Shown piece by piece: positions 1 through 7,343 of a stretch of 58,425 bases of DNA; position 1 is the stretch's first letter; each line of letters starts with the position of its first letter. Source of the DNA: a bacterium (GTDB taxonomy: Bacteria > CLD3 > SB21). A model generated the notes under the pieces. That model had not been told where the DNA came from and did no database searches. It worked only from the letters and a program-made list of their open reading frames with translations. Location of the stretch: assembly GCA_019695335.1 (NCBI GenBank), contig JAIBAF010000017.1:1-58425 (forward strand). The letters run 5' to 3'. The position numbers and the translations under genes were made by a program.

Positions 1-1663
1 AAATCAACGGAGGACAATGTCCCGCGTTGGTGTAATACATGATCAACGCTTCGAAATCGATAATGCCGTAAAAAAAAGTAGCATAAGTATTTTCAGCCGT
101 ATTGGCACACAGCATGTTATTGAGAGCGGAAACGGTTTCCGATGCGCTTTTGAATTCGCGAGCAAACCCGCGATAACCGGCGTACAACAATGACATCATG
201 ATAGCGCCGGGAATTCCTTTGCCGGAAACGTCACCGATACACACACCGAGTTGATGATCGTTTAACTTAAGCAAATCAAAAAAATCTCCACCGACGGTAT
301 AGCATGGACGGCTGGTGCCGGCCAAATCGAGATTTTCAATGTGCGGTAACCGTTGAGGTAAAATGGCTTGTTGGATTTTGCCGGCAATTTGTAATTCTTT
401 TTCCAATTCTTTTTTGCGAACGGCTTCCTCATTGAGTTGCGCGTTTTTGATGGCAATGGCCGCTTCGCCTGCGAGCGCTGTTAGAATCTCAAGGTAACCT
501 TCATGATAGGCGCCTAATTTATCGCTTTCGAGATTCAAAACACCTACGACTTTCGGTCCGTCACAAATCGGAATGGTCATTTCCGATTGTGTGGCTCCTC
601 GTACGCTGACGTAATGTTCGTCAAACGTCACGTCTTTGACGATTACGGTTTTTCCGATCTTAGCTACGTGACCGATCAGCCCGGTACCTACTTTCATTTT
701 TAATTGGTCGAGCACAACTTCATCGTATCCGCGGACAACTGCACTCTCAATTTCCTGGTTCTTGTCATTGACGAGAAAAATTCCCGCCGCATCATACGGA
801 ACAATACGTTTGATCGCGTCCAAAATCGTATCGAGCAATTTTTCTAATTGAAACGTCGAATTGAATTGTTTAGCAACGTCAAGCATGAGCTCGCGTTCCA
901 TCGCATTTTTCTGCAATTGGCCGTACAGTCTCGCGCTCTCTAACGTATTGCCAACGCGCTGGAGGGAACTCCACAGGATTTTTTTATCTTCGCCGCTGAG
1001 TTCGAACGCTCCATCCGTTTCATTGCCAAGCGCTATAAATCCCGAAATACCGTCTTTTTTCAACAGCGGGACGACGTATTTTGCGCCTTCATGCTTCAAT
1101 ACCGAAAGAGTATGTACCGGCGAATAGCCGTTGCGACGGTCAAGTATTTCATCGACGTCAAAAACGCGGCGAACATTGAGCATTTGTTCATAATACGGCA
1201 CATCCGCACGAATTTTTTTGGTAAAAAGTTCGTTAGTGCCGGTCGAACTGACAAGCGAGAAGTGATCCGGAATTTTCAGATACAACGACGCGTGTTTAAC
1301 GTGGAGAATGGTTTTCAATCTTTCGGTTACCGTATCGGCGAGTTCTTTGTATGCCACGTTCGGTGAAAGCCGTGTATCCATTTCGATCAGGCGTGTCTGA
1401 CGCTTGAAATAATAATTAAACAATAATTTTTTGATATACAATTCACACAGCTTGCGAAGCGGCTCATAGATAATAACAATGATCAGCGCTTTGAAAAAAT
1501 GAACCTGGACTTCTCTCACGCGGGGGAAAAAAGCGGCAAAAATAAATTCGATCGTTATAAACAGCAAAATGAATATGAAAATAATCAGGCTGTATAATAT
1601 CGGTGTGTGAAATTGTCTCAGAAATTTCAGCATGGAATTCCGTTGCGAAGGACCAAAAAACAT
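1..1663 (-). CDS. GAF-GAF-PP2C (SpoIIE/RsbU-type) serine phosphatase, 3' end outside window
   Basis: The leftward frame is open from the ATG at 1663 to the window edge (554 codons), so the C-terminus is missing. Two hydrophobic stretches lie at about residues 15-70, with segments such as ILYSLIIFIFILLF. A first GAF-like domain follows at about 90-240 and a second at about 255-400, which has the typical TGLIGHVA and VLNLES signatures. A linker (ELQIAGKIQQAILPQ) leads into a SpoIIE phosphatase domain with the metal-binding motifs VGGDFFD and GDVSGKG. Such proteins dephosphorylate anti-sigma-factor antagonists in partner-switching pathways, or serve other signalling. The membrane anchor suggests sensing near the envelope, but no partner is visible here. 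An in-frame ATG at 1633 is an alternative start; neither has a good ribosome site. The family call is secure and the target is unknown. Confidence 0.88.
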   Translation of the reverse strand, partial: MFFGPSQRNSMLKFLRQFHTPILYSLIIFIFILLFITIEFIFAAFFPRVREVQVHFFKALIIVIIYEPLRKLCELYIKKLLFNYYFKRQTRLIEMDTRLSPNVAYKELADTVTERLKTILHVKHASLYLKIPDHFSLVSSTGTNELFTKKIRADVPYYEQMLNVRRVFDVDEILDRRNGYSPVHTLSVLKHEGAKYVVPLLKKDGISGFIALGNETDGAFELSGEDKKILWSSLQRVGNTLESARLYGQLQKNAMERELMLDVAKQFNSTFQLEKLLDTILDAIKRIVPYDAAGIFLVNDKNQEIESAVVRGYDEVVLDQLKMKVGTGLIGHVAKIGKTVIVKDVTFDEHYVSVRGATQSEMTIPICDGPKVVGVLNLESDKLGAYHEGYLEILTALAGEAAIAIKNAQLNEEAVRKKELEKELQIAGKIQQAILPQRLPHIENLDLAGTSRPCYTVGGDFFDLLKLNDHQLGVCIGDVSGKGIPGAIMMSLLYAGYRGFAREFKSASETVSALNNMLCANTAENTYATFFYGIIDFEALIMYYTNAGHCPPLI

Positions 1664-1761
1664 GATGAGAAATTAGGCCGGTAAATATATATGCGTAGTC
1701 CTAAATATTCAAGATAAATAAGGCTTTTCCGGCCTTTCTGATGTAAAAATCCGGAAATAAT

Positions 1762-1789
1762 TTGACATTGAAATAGATATGCTTATATT
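1762..1789 (+). promoter_or_regulatory. Promoter of arsR-MBL/rhodanese unit
   Basis: TTGACA (1762-1767) and TATATT (1784-1789) are separated by 16 nt. This near-consensus sigma70-type promoter predicts a transcript start near 1796. That excludes an upstream in-frame start codon at 1779 and supports translation from 1842. Confidence 0.8.
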
Positions 1790-1796
1790 GCTATGT

Positions 1797-1812
1797 ATTC
1801 ATATAATTGAAT
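1797..1812. promoter_or_regulatory. ATTC-N8-GAAT inverted repeat, probable ArsR operator
   Basis: ATTC (1797-1800), eight bases, then GAAT (1809-1812) sits on the predicted transcription start. From memory, the sulfide-responsive ArsR-family repressors SqrR/BigR bind an ATTC-N8-GAAT repeat. The match and position suggest that the downstream ArsR protein represses its own operon. Confidence 0.6.
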
Positions 1813-1841
1813 CAAAATTTTGCTTAAAGAACGGAACGTTT

Positions 1842-2171
1842 ATGAAAAAAATGTCTCCCGAACTCATGAACATGGTTGCTAACCGGTTCAAGATCATGGC
1901 TGAAGTTACACGGCTTCGGATACTTTACACGCTCCAGGAGGGGGAATTGAACGTCCAGGAGATTGTCGACCGGACCGGAGCCAATCAGGCAAATGTATCC
2001 AAACATCTGGCTATGATGCTGGAAATCGGTATTCTGAAAAAACGTAAAGAAGGTTTGAATAGTTTTTACAGCATTGCCGATAAATCAATTTTTCAGTTAT
2101 GCCAGACGGTCTGCGGAAGCATTGAAAAAAACCTCCAAAAGACGCTCGAAAATATTAAAGAAGTCGAATGA
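1842..2171 (+). CDS. ArsR-family repressor of the persulfide operon
   Basis: A 109-residue winged-helix protein begins MKKMSPELMNMV. The ATG at 1842 follows a GGA-containing ribosome site and lies downstream of the predicted transcript start. The recognition helix region reads VDRTGANQANVSKHLAMM. The C-terminal helix carries two cysteines in C-x3-C spacing (LCQTVC), while the LRILYTL helix has Tyr where BigR/SqrR-type sensors have a cysteine (recalled alignment). The gene is 34 bp upstream of the MBL-rhodanese fusion, so the likely inducer is sulfide or persulfide. The ArsR family call is secure; the ligand is inferred from the neighbour and the operator. Confidence 0.85.
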   Translation: MKKMSPELMNMVANRFKIMAEVTRLRILYTLQEGELNVQEIVDRTGANQANVSKHLAMMLEIGILKKRKEGLNSFYSIADKSIFQLCQTVCGSIEKNLQKTLENIKEVE

Positions 2172-2205
2172 TTTTTATTTTTAATTTAATTTTTAACGGA
2201 GTCTC

Positions 2206-3600
2206 ATGTTTTTTCAACACATTTATGAAAAAGGGCTTGCTCAAGCAAGCTATCTGATCGGCTGTCAAGCGAGCGGTACCGCTATCGTGATCGATCCGAA
2301 ACGCGATGTTGACACGTATCTTGAAATAGCCAAGAAAGAAAGGCTTAAAATCACGCACATAACTGAAACGCATATTCATGCCGATTTTTTAAGCGGTGCT
2401 CGCGAACTAGGCGCGGCTACGGGTGCACAAATACTTTTGTCGGAAGAAGGCGGCCCAGATTGGTTATATCAATACGATCATACCGCGCTCAAAGACGGTC
2501 AGACATTCATGGTGGGCAATCTTAAATTTCAAGTCATACATACACCCGGTCACACACCTGAACACATAAGTTTTTTATTGACCGATGTGCCGACGGGCGA
2601 TCAGCCTGTCATGATGTTTACCGGGGATTTTGTGTTTGTCGGCGATGTGGGTCGTCCTGATTTGCTCGAAAAAGCCGCCGGCATTGCCGGAACAATGGAA
2701 ATAGGCGCCCGCCAGATGTTTCACTCGCTGAAAAAATTCAAAACGCTGCCGGATTTTATTCAAGTCTGGCCGGGCCATGGCGCCGGTTCGGCTTGCGGAA
2801 AAGCGCTGGGTGCCGTTCCGAGTTCGACCGTCGGTTATCAGAAATTATTTAACTGGGCTTTAAGCATCAACGATGAAAAAGCTTTTGTCGAAACGTTGTT
2901 AGACGGGCAGCCGGAGCCGCCGAAATATTTCGCAATGATGAAAAAATTTAATAAAGCCGGCGCAAGGATTCTAAAAGAAGATCAAGGTATTAAAAAATTA
3001 ACTATTGATGAATTGCAAGCTGCGCTCATTCAACGTATACCGCTCATTGATACGCGGCACAAGACCGAATTTGCCGGTGGACATATACCCGGTTCGGTCA
3101 GTATTCCCGATAATGCGTCGTTCAGCACATGGGCCGGATGGATTTTGGAATATGAAAAACCTTTTATGCTGATTGCAGCGGAACATCGGATAGACGAAAT
3201 ACGTAAAGCACTCATCCGGATCGGATTGGATTCGGCCGTCGGCTATTTCAGCGATATCAAAGAGTGGGCAAAAGGACATGAACTCGAAACGCTCGAACAA
3301 ATAACGGCGCGCGATTTATATAATCATATTAAAGAAAAAAATATCCATATTATTGACGTTCGTGCTAAAAGCGAATTTGAGAGCGGACATTTACCCGGAG
3401 CACGTCACATACACGGTGGTCATTTGAAAGATCGTCTGAACGATATTCCGAAGGACGGGAAGCTGGTTATTCAATGTCAAAGCGGAGATCGTTCAAATAT
3501 TGCCAGCAGTGTTTTATTAGCCAATGGGTTCAAAAACGTAGCTAATCTGACCGGAGGGATTAGCGCATGGAAACAAGAAGGATTGCCGGTAGAAAAATAG
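2206..3600 (+). CDS. CstB-like persulfide dioxygenase-rhodanese fusion
   Basis: A 464-residue fusion of a metallo-beta-lactamase domain and two rhodanese domains. The MBL part (about 1-240) has H56-x-H58-x-D60, H112, D141 and H191. Phe replaces the usual His after D60, as I recall for ETHE1/CstB mononuclear-iron persulfide dioxygenases. C197 in GSACGKALG sits where CstB has its first catalytic Cys. The first rhodanese domain (about 265-355) lacks an active-site Cys and is a pseudo-domain. The second (about 370-464) has the loop CQSGDRS with C424. The domain order matches staphylococcal CstB, which converts low-molecular-weight persulfides to thiosulfate. It is co-transcribed with the ArsR gene. 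No sulfide:quinone reductase is in the window. The role is sulfide detoxification, or use of sulfane sulfur, in the cytoplasm. Confidence 0.88.
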   Translation: MFFQHIYEKGLAQASYLIGCQASGTAIVIDPKRDVDTYLEIAKKERLKITHITETHIHADFLSGARELGAATGAQILLSEEGGPDWLYQYDHTALKDGQTFMVGNLKFQVIHTPGHTPEHISFLLTDVPTGDQPVMMFTGDFVFVGDVGRPDLLEKAAGIAGTMEIGARQMFHSLKKFKTLPDFIQVWPGHGAGSACGKALGAVPSSTVGYQKLFNWALSINDEKAFVETLLDGQPEPPKYFAMMKKFNKAGARILKEDQGIKKLTIDELQAALIQRIPLIDTRHKTEFAGGHIPGSVSIPDNASFSTWAGWILEYEKPFMLIAAEHRIDEIRKALIRIGLDSAVGYFSDIKEWAKGHELETLEQITARDLYNHIKEKNIHIIDVRAKSEFESGHLPGARHIHGGHLKDRLNDIPKDGKLVIQCQSGDRSNIASSVLLANGFKNVANLTGGISAWKQEGLPVEK

Positions 3601-3665
3601 CGAAAATTACGGGCGAAATATAAATTAAAATCCTGGGCGTAAGACACTAAGATTGAGGTGAGTGT

Positions 3666-4592
3666 ATGCAAACAATTCTAGGTGCCGGTGGTGCGATCGG
3701 AAGCGAACTCGCCAAAGCTCTGACCGCGCATACTCACCATATCCGTCTTGTCAGCCGAAATCCGAAAAAAATCAATGCCAACGATGAATTGCATCCGTGG
3801 GATCTGACCGATTCACTGGGCATTTCCAATGCGATCAAAGGTTCAGAAATTGTCTACGTAACCGTGGGATTTCCTTATCAGACTAAAGCGTGGCAGGCCC
3901 TGTGGCCGTCGTTTATGCGCAGCGTTATCGAAGCTTGCAAAGCCCATCATAGCCGTCTCGTTTTTTTTGATAACGTGTACATGTACGATCCCGGCCAATT
4001 GCAAAACATGACTGAAAAAACGCGGGTTAATCCTTCAAGCGCCAAAGGTAAAGTTCGTGCGGAATTAAATCGGTTGATTTTTGAAGCGGTCGAAAAAAAC
4101 GACCTCAAAGCGATGATTGTTCGTGCGGCCGATTTTTATGGTCCGTTCAATACGACCAGTTTGTTGATCGAGACCGTTTTCAAACTTCTCAAAACCGGAA
4201 AGAAAGCGAATTGGCTCGGATCGGTCAATTGCAAGCATTCGTTTACATATACACCCGATGCAGCAAAAGCAACGGCAATTTTGGGTAACGATCCGTCGGC
4301 TTACAGGCAAATCTGGCATCTTCCAACGGCCAAAAATCCTCCGACGGGAAAAGAATGGATCGATATGATCGCTCGTGAATTGGGCGTGAAAGCACGCTAT
4401 CAGGCGGCTGGAAAAATGCTGGTAAGGCTTTTGGGGTTATTTAATCCTACGCTGAAAGAATTTGTTGAAATGATGTATCAATACGATCGAGATTATATCT
4501 TCGACTCGACAAAATTTGAAACGGCGTATAAATTCAGTCCGACCCCGTATGCCGAAGGCGTTAAAAAAATCGTAGAATTAGAATACCGCTAA
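3666..4592 (+). CDS. NAD(P)-dependent epimerase/dehydratase-like Rossmann protein
   Basis: A 308-residue protein opens with a nucleotide-binding GAGGAIGSELAKAL motif. A strong ribosome site (GAGGTG) precedes the ATG. The fold matches atypical/extended short-chain dehydrogenases: an aspartate follows strand three (WDLTD), and FFDNVYMYDP resembles the strand leading to the active-site region. The classical YxxxK is not obvious; S-S-A-K-G-K at about 122 is near the expected place. The last four bases overlap the 3' end of the convergent ilvE gene. The substrate cannot be told from the sequence. Confidence 0.75.
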   Translation: MQTILGAGGAIGSELAKALTAHTHHIRLVSRNPKKINANDELHPWDLTDSLGISNAIKGSEIVYVTVGFPYQTKAWQALWPSFMRSVIEACKAHHSRLVFFDNVYMYDPGQLQNMTEKTRVNPSSAKGKVRAELNRLIFEAVEKNDLKAMIVRAADFYGPFNTTSLLIETVFKLLKTGKKANWLGSVNCKHSFTYTPDAAKATAILGNDPSAYRQIWHLPTAKNPPTGKEWIDMIARELGVKARYQAAGKMLVRLLGLFNPTLKEFVEMMYQYDRDYIFDSTKFETAYKFSPTPYAEGVKKIVELEYR

Positions 4593-5662
4593 CCGATCCG
4601 TTCGACCCATTCGTAGGGATCTTTTTTCTCGCCGTATTGAATGCTGAGGATTTCGTCGTATAGTTTTTGTGACAATTCGCCGACCTGTCCGTTGCCGACT
4701 TTGTAAGGCGTTTCTTTGTAGAATAATTCTCCAACCGGCGAAATAACTGCTGCCGTGCCCGCGCCGAAAACTTCGATCAACCGTCCCGTTTTGAGTCCAT
4801 CGATAATTTCATCGATGCCTAATTTTCGTTCAACGGTATTCATACCCCAGTCGCGTGTCAGCCGCAAAATCGAATCGCGCGTAATGCCGGCAAGGATTGT
4901 TCCATCCAGCGGGCTGGTAACCAGTTCGTCCTTAAAGCGGAAGAAAATATTCATCGTTCCGACTTCTTCGACATTTTTCATATCGTGCGCATCAAGCCAC
5001 AAAACCTGGCTGAAACCTTTATCTTTGGCAATTTTAGCCGGGTATAAACTCGCAGCATAGTTAGCCCCGGTTTTCGCTTCGCCTAATCCGCCGCGAGCTG
5101 CGCGGGTATACTTATCCGAAACAAAAATTTTAACGGGGCTGAAACCTTCAGGGTAATAATTGCCGGCAGGACCGATGATGATATAAAATAAATATTCCGA
5201 CGACACGCGAACGCCGATCGATGCTTCGGTTGCAATCATCGTTGGGCGAATATAAATCGAAGTGCCACGGCTTTTAGGAAGCCAGTCCTGATCGAGCAAG
5301 ATCAGTTTTTTTAATGCATCGTATACGAAATCGACGTCAACTTCCGGCATGCACAAACGTTGTGCGGAGCGGTTGAGCCGTTTAAAATTATCTTTGGCAC
5401 GGAAGAGATACACGCCGTTGTCTTTGCCGCGATAGGCTTTAAGACCTTCAAAAATTTCCTGCGCATAATGAAAAACCAGGGCCGCCGGATCGATAATGAG
5501 TTGGCGATAAGGTTCGACTTTGGCGTCAAACCATCCTTTGGCCGGCGTGTATGTCATATTAAAAAAATGATCGGAAAAATATTTTCCAAAACCCAAGGTT
5601 GATTCGTCTGTCGGTTTCGTTTTTTTGGCTTTGTCATTGATTTTGATGATCTCAAGCTGCAT
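4589..5662 (-). CDS. ilvE: Branched-chain amino acid aminotransferase
   Basis: A 357-residue fold-type IV PLP transaminase of the longer (type II) branched-chain class. Characteristic segments include AQEIFEGLKAYRGKD, RLCMP, YIRPTMIATE, the PLP-lysine region GEAKTGANYAASLYPAK and the substrate-loop FGAGTAAVISPVG. It interconverts Leu, Ile and Val with their 2-oxo acids using 2-oxoglutarate. The ATG at 5662 follows GGAG. It stands alone, with no other ilv or leu gene in the window. Its 3' end overlaps the Rossmann gene on the other strand by 4 bp, so the two transcripts converge. Confidence 0.93.
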   Translation of the reverse strand: MQLEIIKINDKAKKTKPTDESTLGFGKYFSDHFFNMTYTPAKGWFDAKVEPYRQLIIDPAALVFHYAQEIFEGLKAYRGKDNGVYLFRAKDNFKRLNRSAQRLCMPEVDVDFVYDALKKLILLDQDWLPKSRGTSIYIRPTMIATEASIGVRVSSEYLFYIIIGPAGNYYPEGFSPVKIFVSDKYTRAARGGLGEAKTGANYAASLYPAKIAKDKGFSQVLWLDAHDMKNVEEVGTMNIFFRFKDELVTSPLDGTILAGITRDSILRLTRDWGMNTVERKLGIDEIIDGLKTGRLIEVFGAGTAAVISPVGELFYKETPYKVGNGQVGELSQKLYDEILSIQYGEKKDPYEWVERIG

Positions 5663-5770
5663 ATCCCTGAAACTCCTTATAGTGAAATATCGACTTTCTT
5701 TCCCTCACTCAAAAACCGCCGGAATATGTTGAAAACTTTTGTTAAAAACAATGATTGTTGTAAACTACGG

Positions 5771-5802
5771 AAAATAAAAAAGGCGGGAAAAATTCCCGCC
5801 TT
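5771..5802 (-). terminator. Rho-independent terminator of msrA
   Basis: The stem is 5780-5789 paired with 5793-5802 (AAGGCGGGAA / TTCCCGCCTT) with a 3-nt loop. Reading leftward it is followed by a T-rich tract (complement of 5771-5780). It lies 7 bp past the msrA stop. Confidence 0.88.
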
Positions 5803-5808
5803 CGGTTC

Positions 5809-6450
5809 CTAATTTTCTTTTTTCAATTTCTCTTTAAATACTTTTTTAAATTTTTCCAATTTCGGTTTGATAACATAAGAGCAATACGGTTGATTACCGT
5901 TGGCATTGAAATAGTTTTGATGATAATCTTCGGCTTTATAAAATTTTTTGAAAGCGGCGATTTCAGTGACGATCGGATTCGGATAAGCGCCGGCGGCATT
6001 GAGTTCGGTTTTTACTTTTTCGGCCAGTTGCCTTTGCTCGTCGTTGTGATAAAAAATGGCTGATCGGTATTGCGTACCATGATCGCCGCCTTGTTGATTC
6101 AGAGTTGTAGGATCATGGGTTTGAAAAAACACTTCGAGCAAATCGAGAAAGCCGATCTGTTTCGGATCGTATGTGATCTGGCAAACTTCAGCGTGGCCGG
6201 TTTGTCCCGTGCAGACTTGTTGATACGTAGGGTTATCGACGTTCCCGCCGGAATAGCCGGAAGTTACAGATTGTACACCTTTTAATCGCTGGAAAACGGC
6301 TTCAACACACCAGAAACAACCCGCGCCAAACGTCGCGGTATCCAAAGGATTGCTCATATTGACGTCCTCATTAAGTTTGTGGAATGGTACAGATGGTTCG
6401 CCATAGCTATTCAGAAGCAATGCCATCACTCCGATAATTAGTAAACGCAT
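5809..6450 (-). CDS. msrA: Peptide-methionine (S)-S-oxide reductase
   Basis: The catalytic motif GAGCFWCVEAVFQRLKGV and the downstream GGNVDNPTYQQVCTGQTGHAE, HDPTTLNQQGGDHGTQYRS and YHQNY segments identify MsrA, which reduces methionine-S-sulfoxide in proteins. The long form (start 6450, 213 residues) begins with a hydrophobic export-signal-like stretch (MRLLIIGVMALLLN) without a lipobox, implying a periplasmic enzyme. An internal ATG at 6357 has a much better ribosome site (GAGGAC, 8 nt upstream) and would give a 182-residue cytosolic form. No MsrB domain or gene is nearby. The terminator at 5771-5802 ends the transcript. Confidence 0.93.
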   Translation of the reverse strand: MRLLIIGVMALLLNSYGEPSVPFHKLNEDVNMSNPLDTATFGAGCFWCVEAVFQRLKGVQSVTSGYSGGNVDNPTYQQVCTGQTGHAEVCQITYDPKQIGFLDLLEVFFQTHDPTTLNQQGGDHGTQYRSAIFYHNDEQRQLAEKVKTELNAAGAYPNPIVTEIAAFKKFYKAEDYHQNYFNANGNQPYCSYVIKPKLEKFKKVFKEKLKKEN

Positions 6451-6537
6451 AGGTCACTCATGTTTTGTTATCAATGAATGTAGGTGTAACGATATAGTTC
6501 CCAAAAGATTCCCGGGCTCTTTATCTATTTGTTTTCA

Positions 6538-6575
6538 TTAAAAAGTAATACTTTTATAAAAGTATTACTTTTTAA
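6538..6575. repeat. 38-bp perfect palindrome upstream of vapBC
   Basis: Two 18-nt arms, the left reading TTAAAAAGTAATACTTTT, flank a 2-nt centre (6556-6557). The palindrome ends 2 bp before the -35 box of the vapBC promoter. VapBC systems are normally autorepressed through such inverted repeats, so this is a likely operator. As an RNA or cruciform it would also form a strong hairpin. Confidence 0.75.
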
Positions 6576-6577
6576 TA

Positions 6578-6606
6578 TTGACATACATTAATTATTTTGT
6601 TATACT
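6578..6606 (+). promoter_or_regulatory. vapBC promoter
   Basis: TTGACA (6578-6583), a 17-nt spacer, and TATACT (6601-6606). The predicted transcript start near 6613 leaves a leader of about 26 nt before the GTG start at 6639. Confidence 0.82.
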
Positions 6607-6638
6607 ATTAAAGTATGTTATACGAAAAGGAGTTGTGT

Positions 6639-6869
6639 GTGGAAAAGTCTATTGTGACAACAAAAGGGCAAGTTGTTATTCCTTCAAAACTTAGAAAAAA
6701 ATATGGAATCAAAAACGGTACAATGATTCACTTTATTGAATCCGAAGGGGAGATACGTTTAGTTCCAATTACCAAGGAATTGATCCATAAAAACATCGGA
6801 ATGTTAGGAACGAAAGGGCGCCTATTAAAAGCGCTTATGGAAGACAAAAAGCGGGAGCGTGAATTATGA
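6639..6869 (+). CDS. vapB: AbrB/SpoVT-type antitoxin VapB
   Basis: A 76-residue protein starts at GTG 6639, six bases after AAAGGAG; an ATG at 6615 would fall at the transcript start. The N-terminal swapped-hairpin DNA-binding domain is plain: SIVTTKGQVVIPSKLRKKYG followed by GTMIHFIESEGEIRLVP. The basic C-terminal tail (about 50-76) is the expected toxin-binding part. Its stop overlaps the toxin start (ATGA), giving translational coupling. It should neutralise VapC and repress the operon at the palindrome upstream. Confidence 0.88.
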   Translation: MEKSIVTTKGQVVIPSKLRKKYGIKNGTMIHFIESEGEIRLVPITKELIHKNIGMLGTKGRLLKALMEDKKREREL

Positions 6870-7264
6870 AGCGATATGTGCTTGATAGTTACGCTGTGTT
6901 GGCCTATTTCGACGGCGAGGCTCCCGCTCAATCCGTGGCGCAGTTGTTTGAAAAGGCGATGGAGAATCATGCCCAACTCTTCATGTGTGTAGTTAATTGG
7001 GGAGAAGTATATTATACAGCGCTTCGGGACGGTGGAAAAGATAAAGCTGAACTTTTTCGTTTAACATTTCTGCAATACCCAGTCGTAATCTTCAACGTCG
7101 ATCAAGATTTAACATTACAGGCAGCCGTTTTCAAAGCACACAACAAAATATCATATGCCGATGCTTTTGCGGCGGCATTAACTAAATTAAAAAAAGCTGA
7201 ATTAGTAACTGGTGATAAGGAATTCAAGAGCTTGGAAAAAGACATTAAAATTCAGTGGATTTAG
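6866..7264 (+). CDS. vapC: PIN-domain ribonuclease toxin VapC
   Basis: A 132-residue single PIN domain with the acidic metal-binding set D7 (YVLDSYAVL), E47 (NWGEVYY), D99 (SYADAFAAAL) and D117 (TGDKEF). All four are intact, so the toxin should be active as a Mg-dependent RNase, usually on tRNA or rRNA. The start overlaps the antitoxin stop by 4 bp. The hairpin at 7294-7323 closes the operon. The pair looks like a typical mobile or addiction cassette inserted between msrA and the M28 peptidase. Confidence 0.9.
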   Translation: MKRYVLDSYAVLAYFDGEAPAQSVAQLFEKAMENHAQLFMCVVNWGEVYYTALRDGGKDKAELFRLTFLQYPVVIFNVDQDLTLQAAVFKAHNKISYADAFAAALTKLKKAELVTGDKEFKSLEKDIKIQWI

Positions 7265-7293
7265 TTCATCTACGAAACTACTTCGAAACAAGC

Positions 7294-7330
7294 AAAACGC
7301 GGAATGAATAAATCCCGCGTTTTTTATTTT
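7294..7330. terminator. Bidirectional terminator between vapC and M28 peptidase
   Basis: The stem AAAACGCGG (7294-7302) pairs with CCGCGTTTT (7315-7323). A T run follows on the plus strand and the A-rich left arm gives a short T run on the minus strand. It serves vapC and probably the convergent peptidase gene. Confidence 0.75.
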
Positions 7331-7343
7331 CCAAAAGTTCGTT

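Noticed and set aside
1779-1841. Longer reading of the first ArsR protein from an upstream ATG
   Set aside because: The codons lie on the -10 box and operator, upstream of the predicted transcript start, and the added residues do not look like ArsR sequence.
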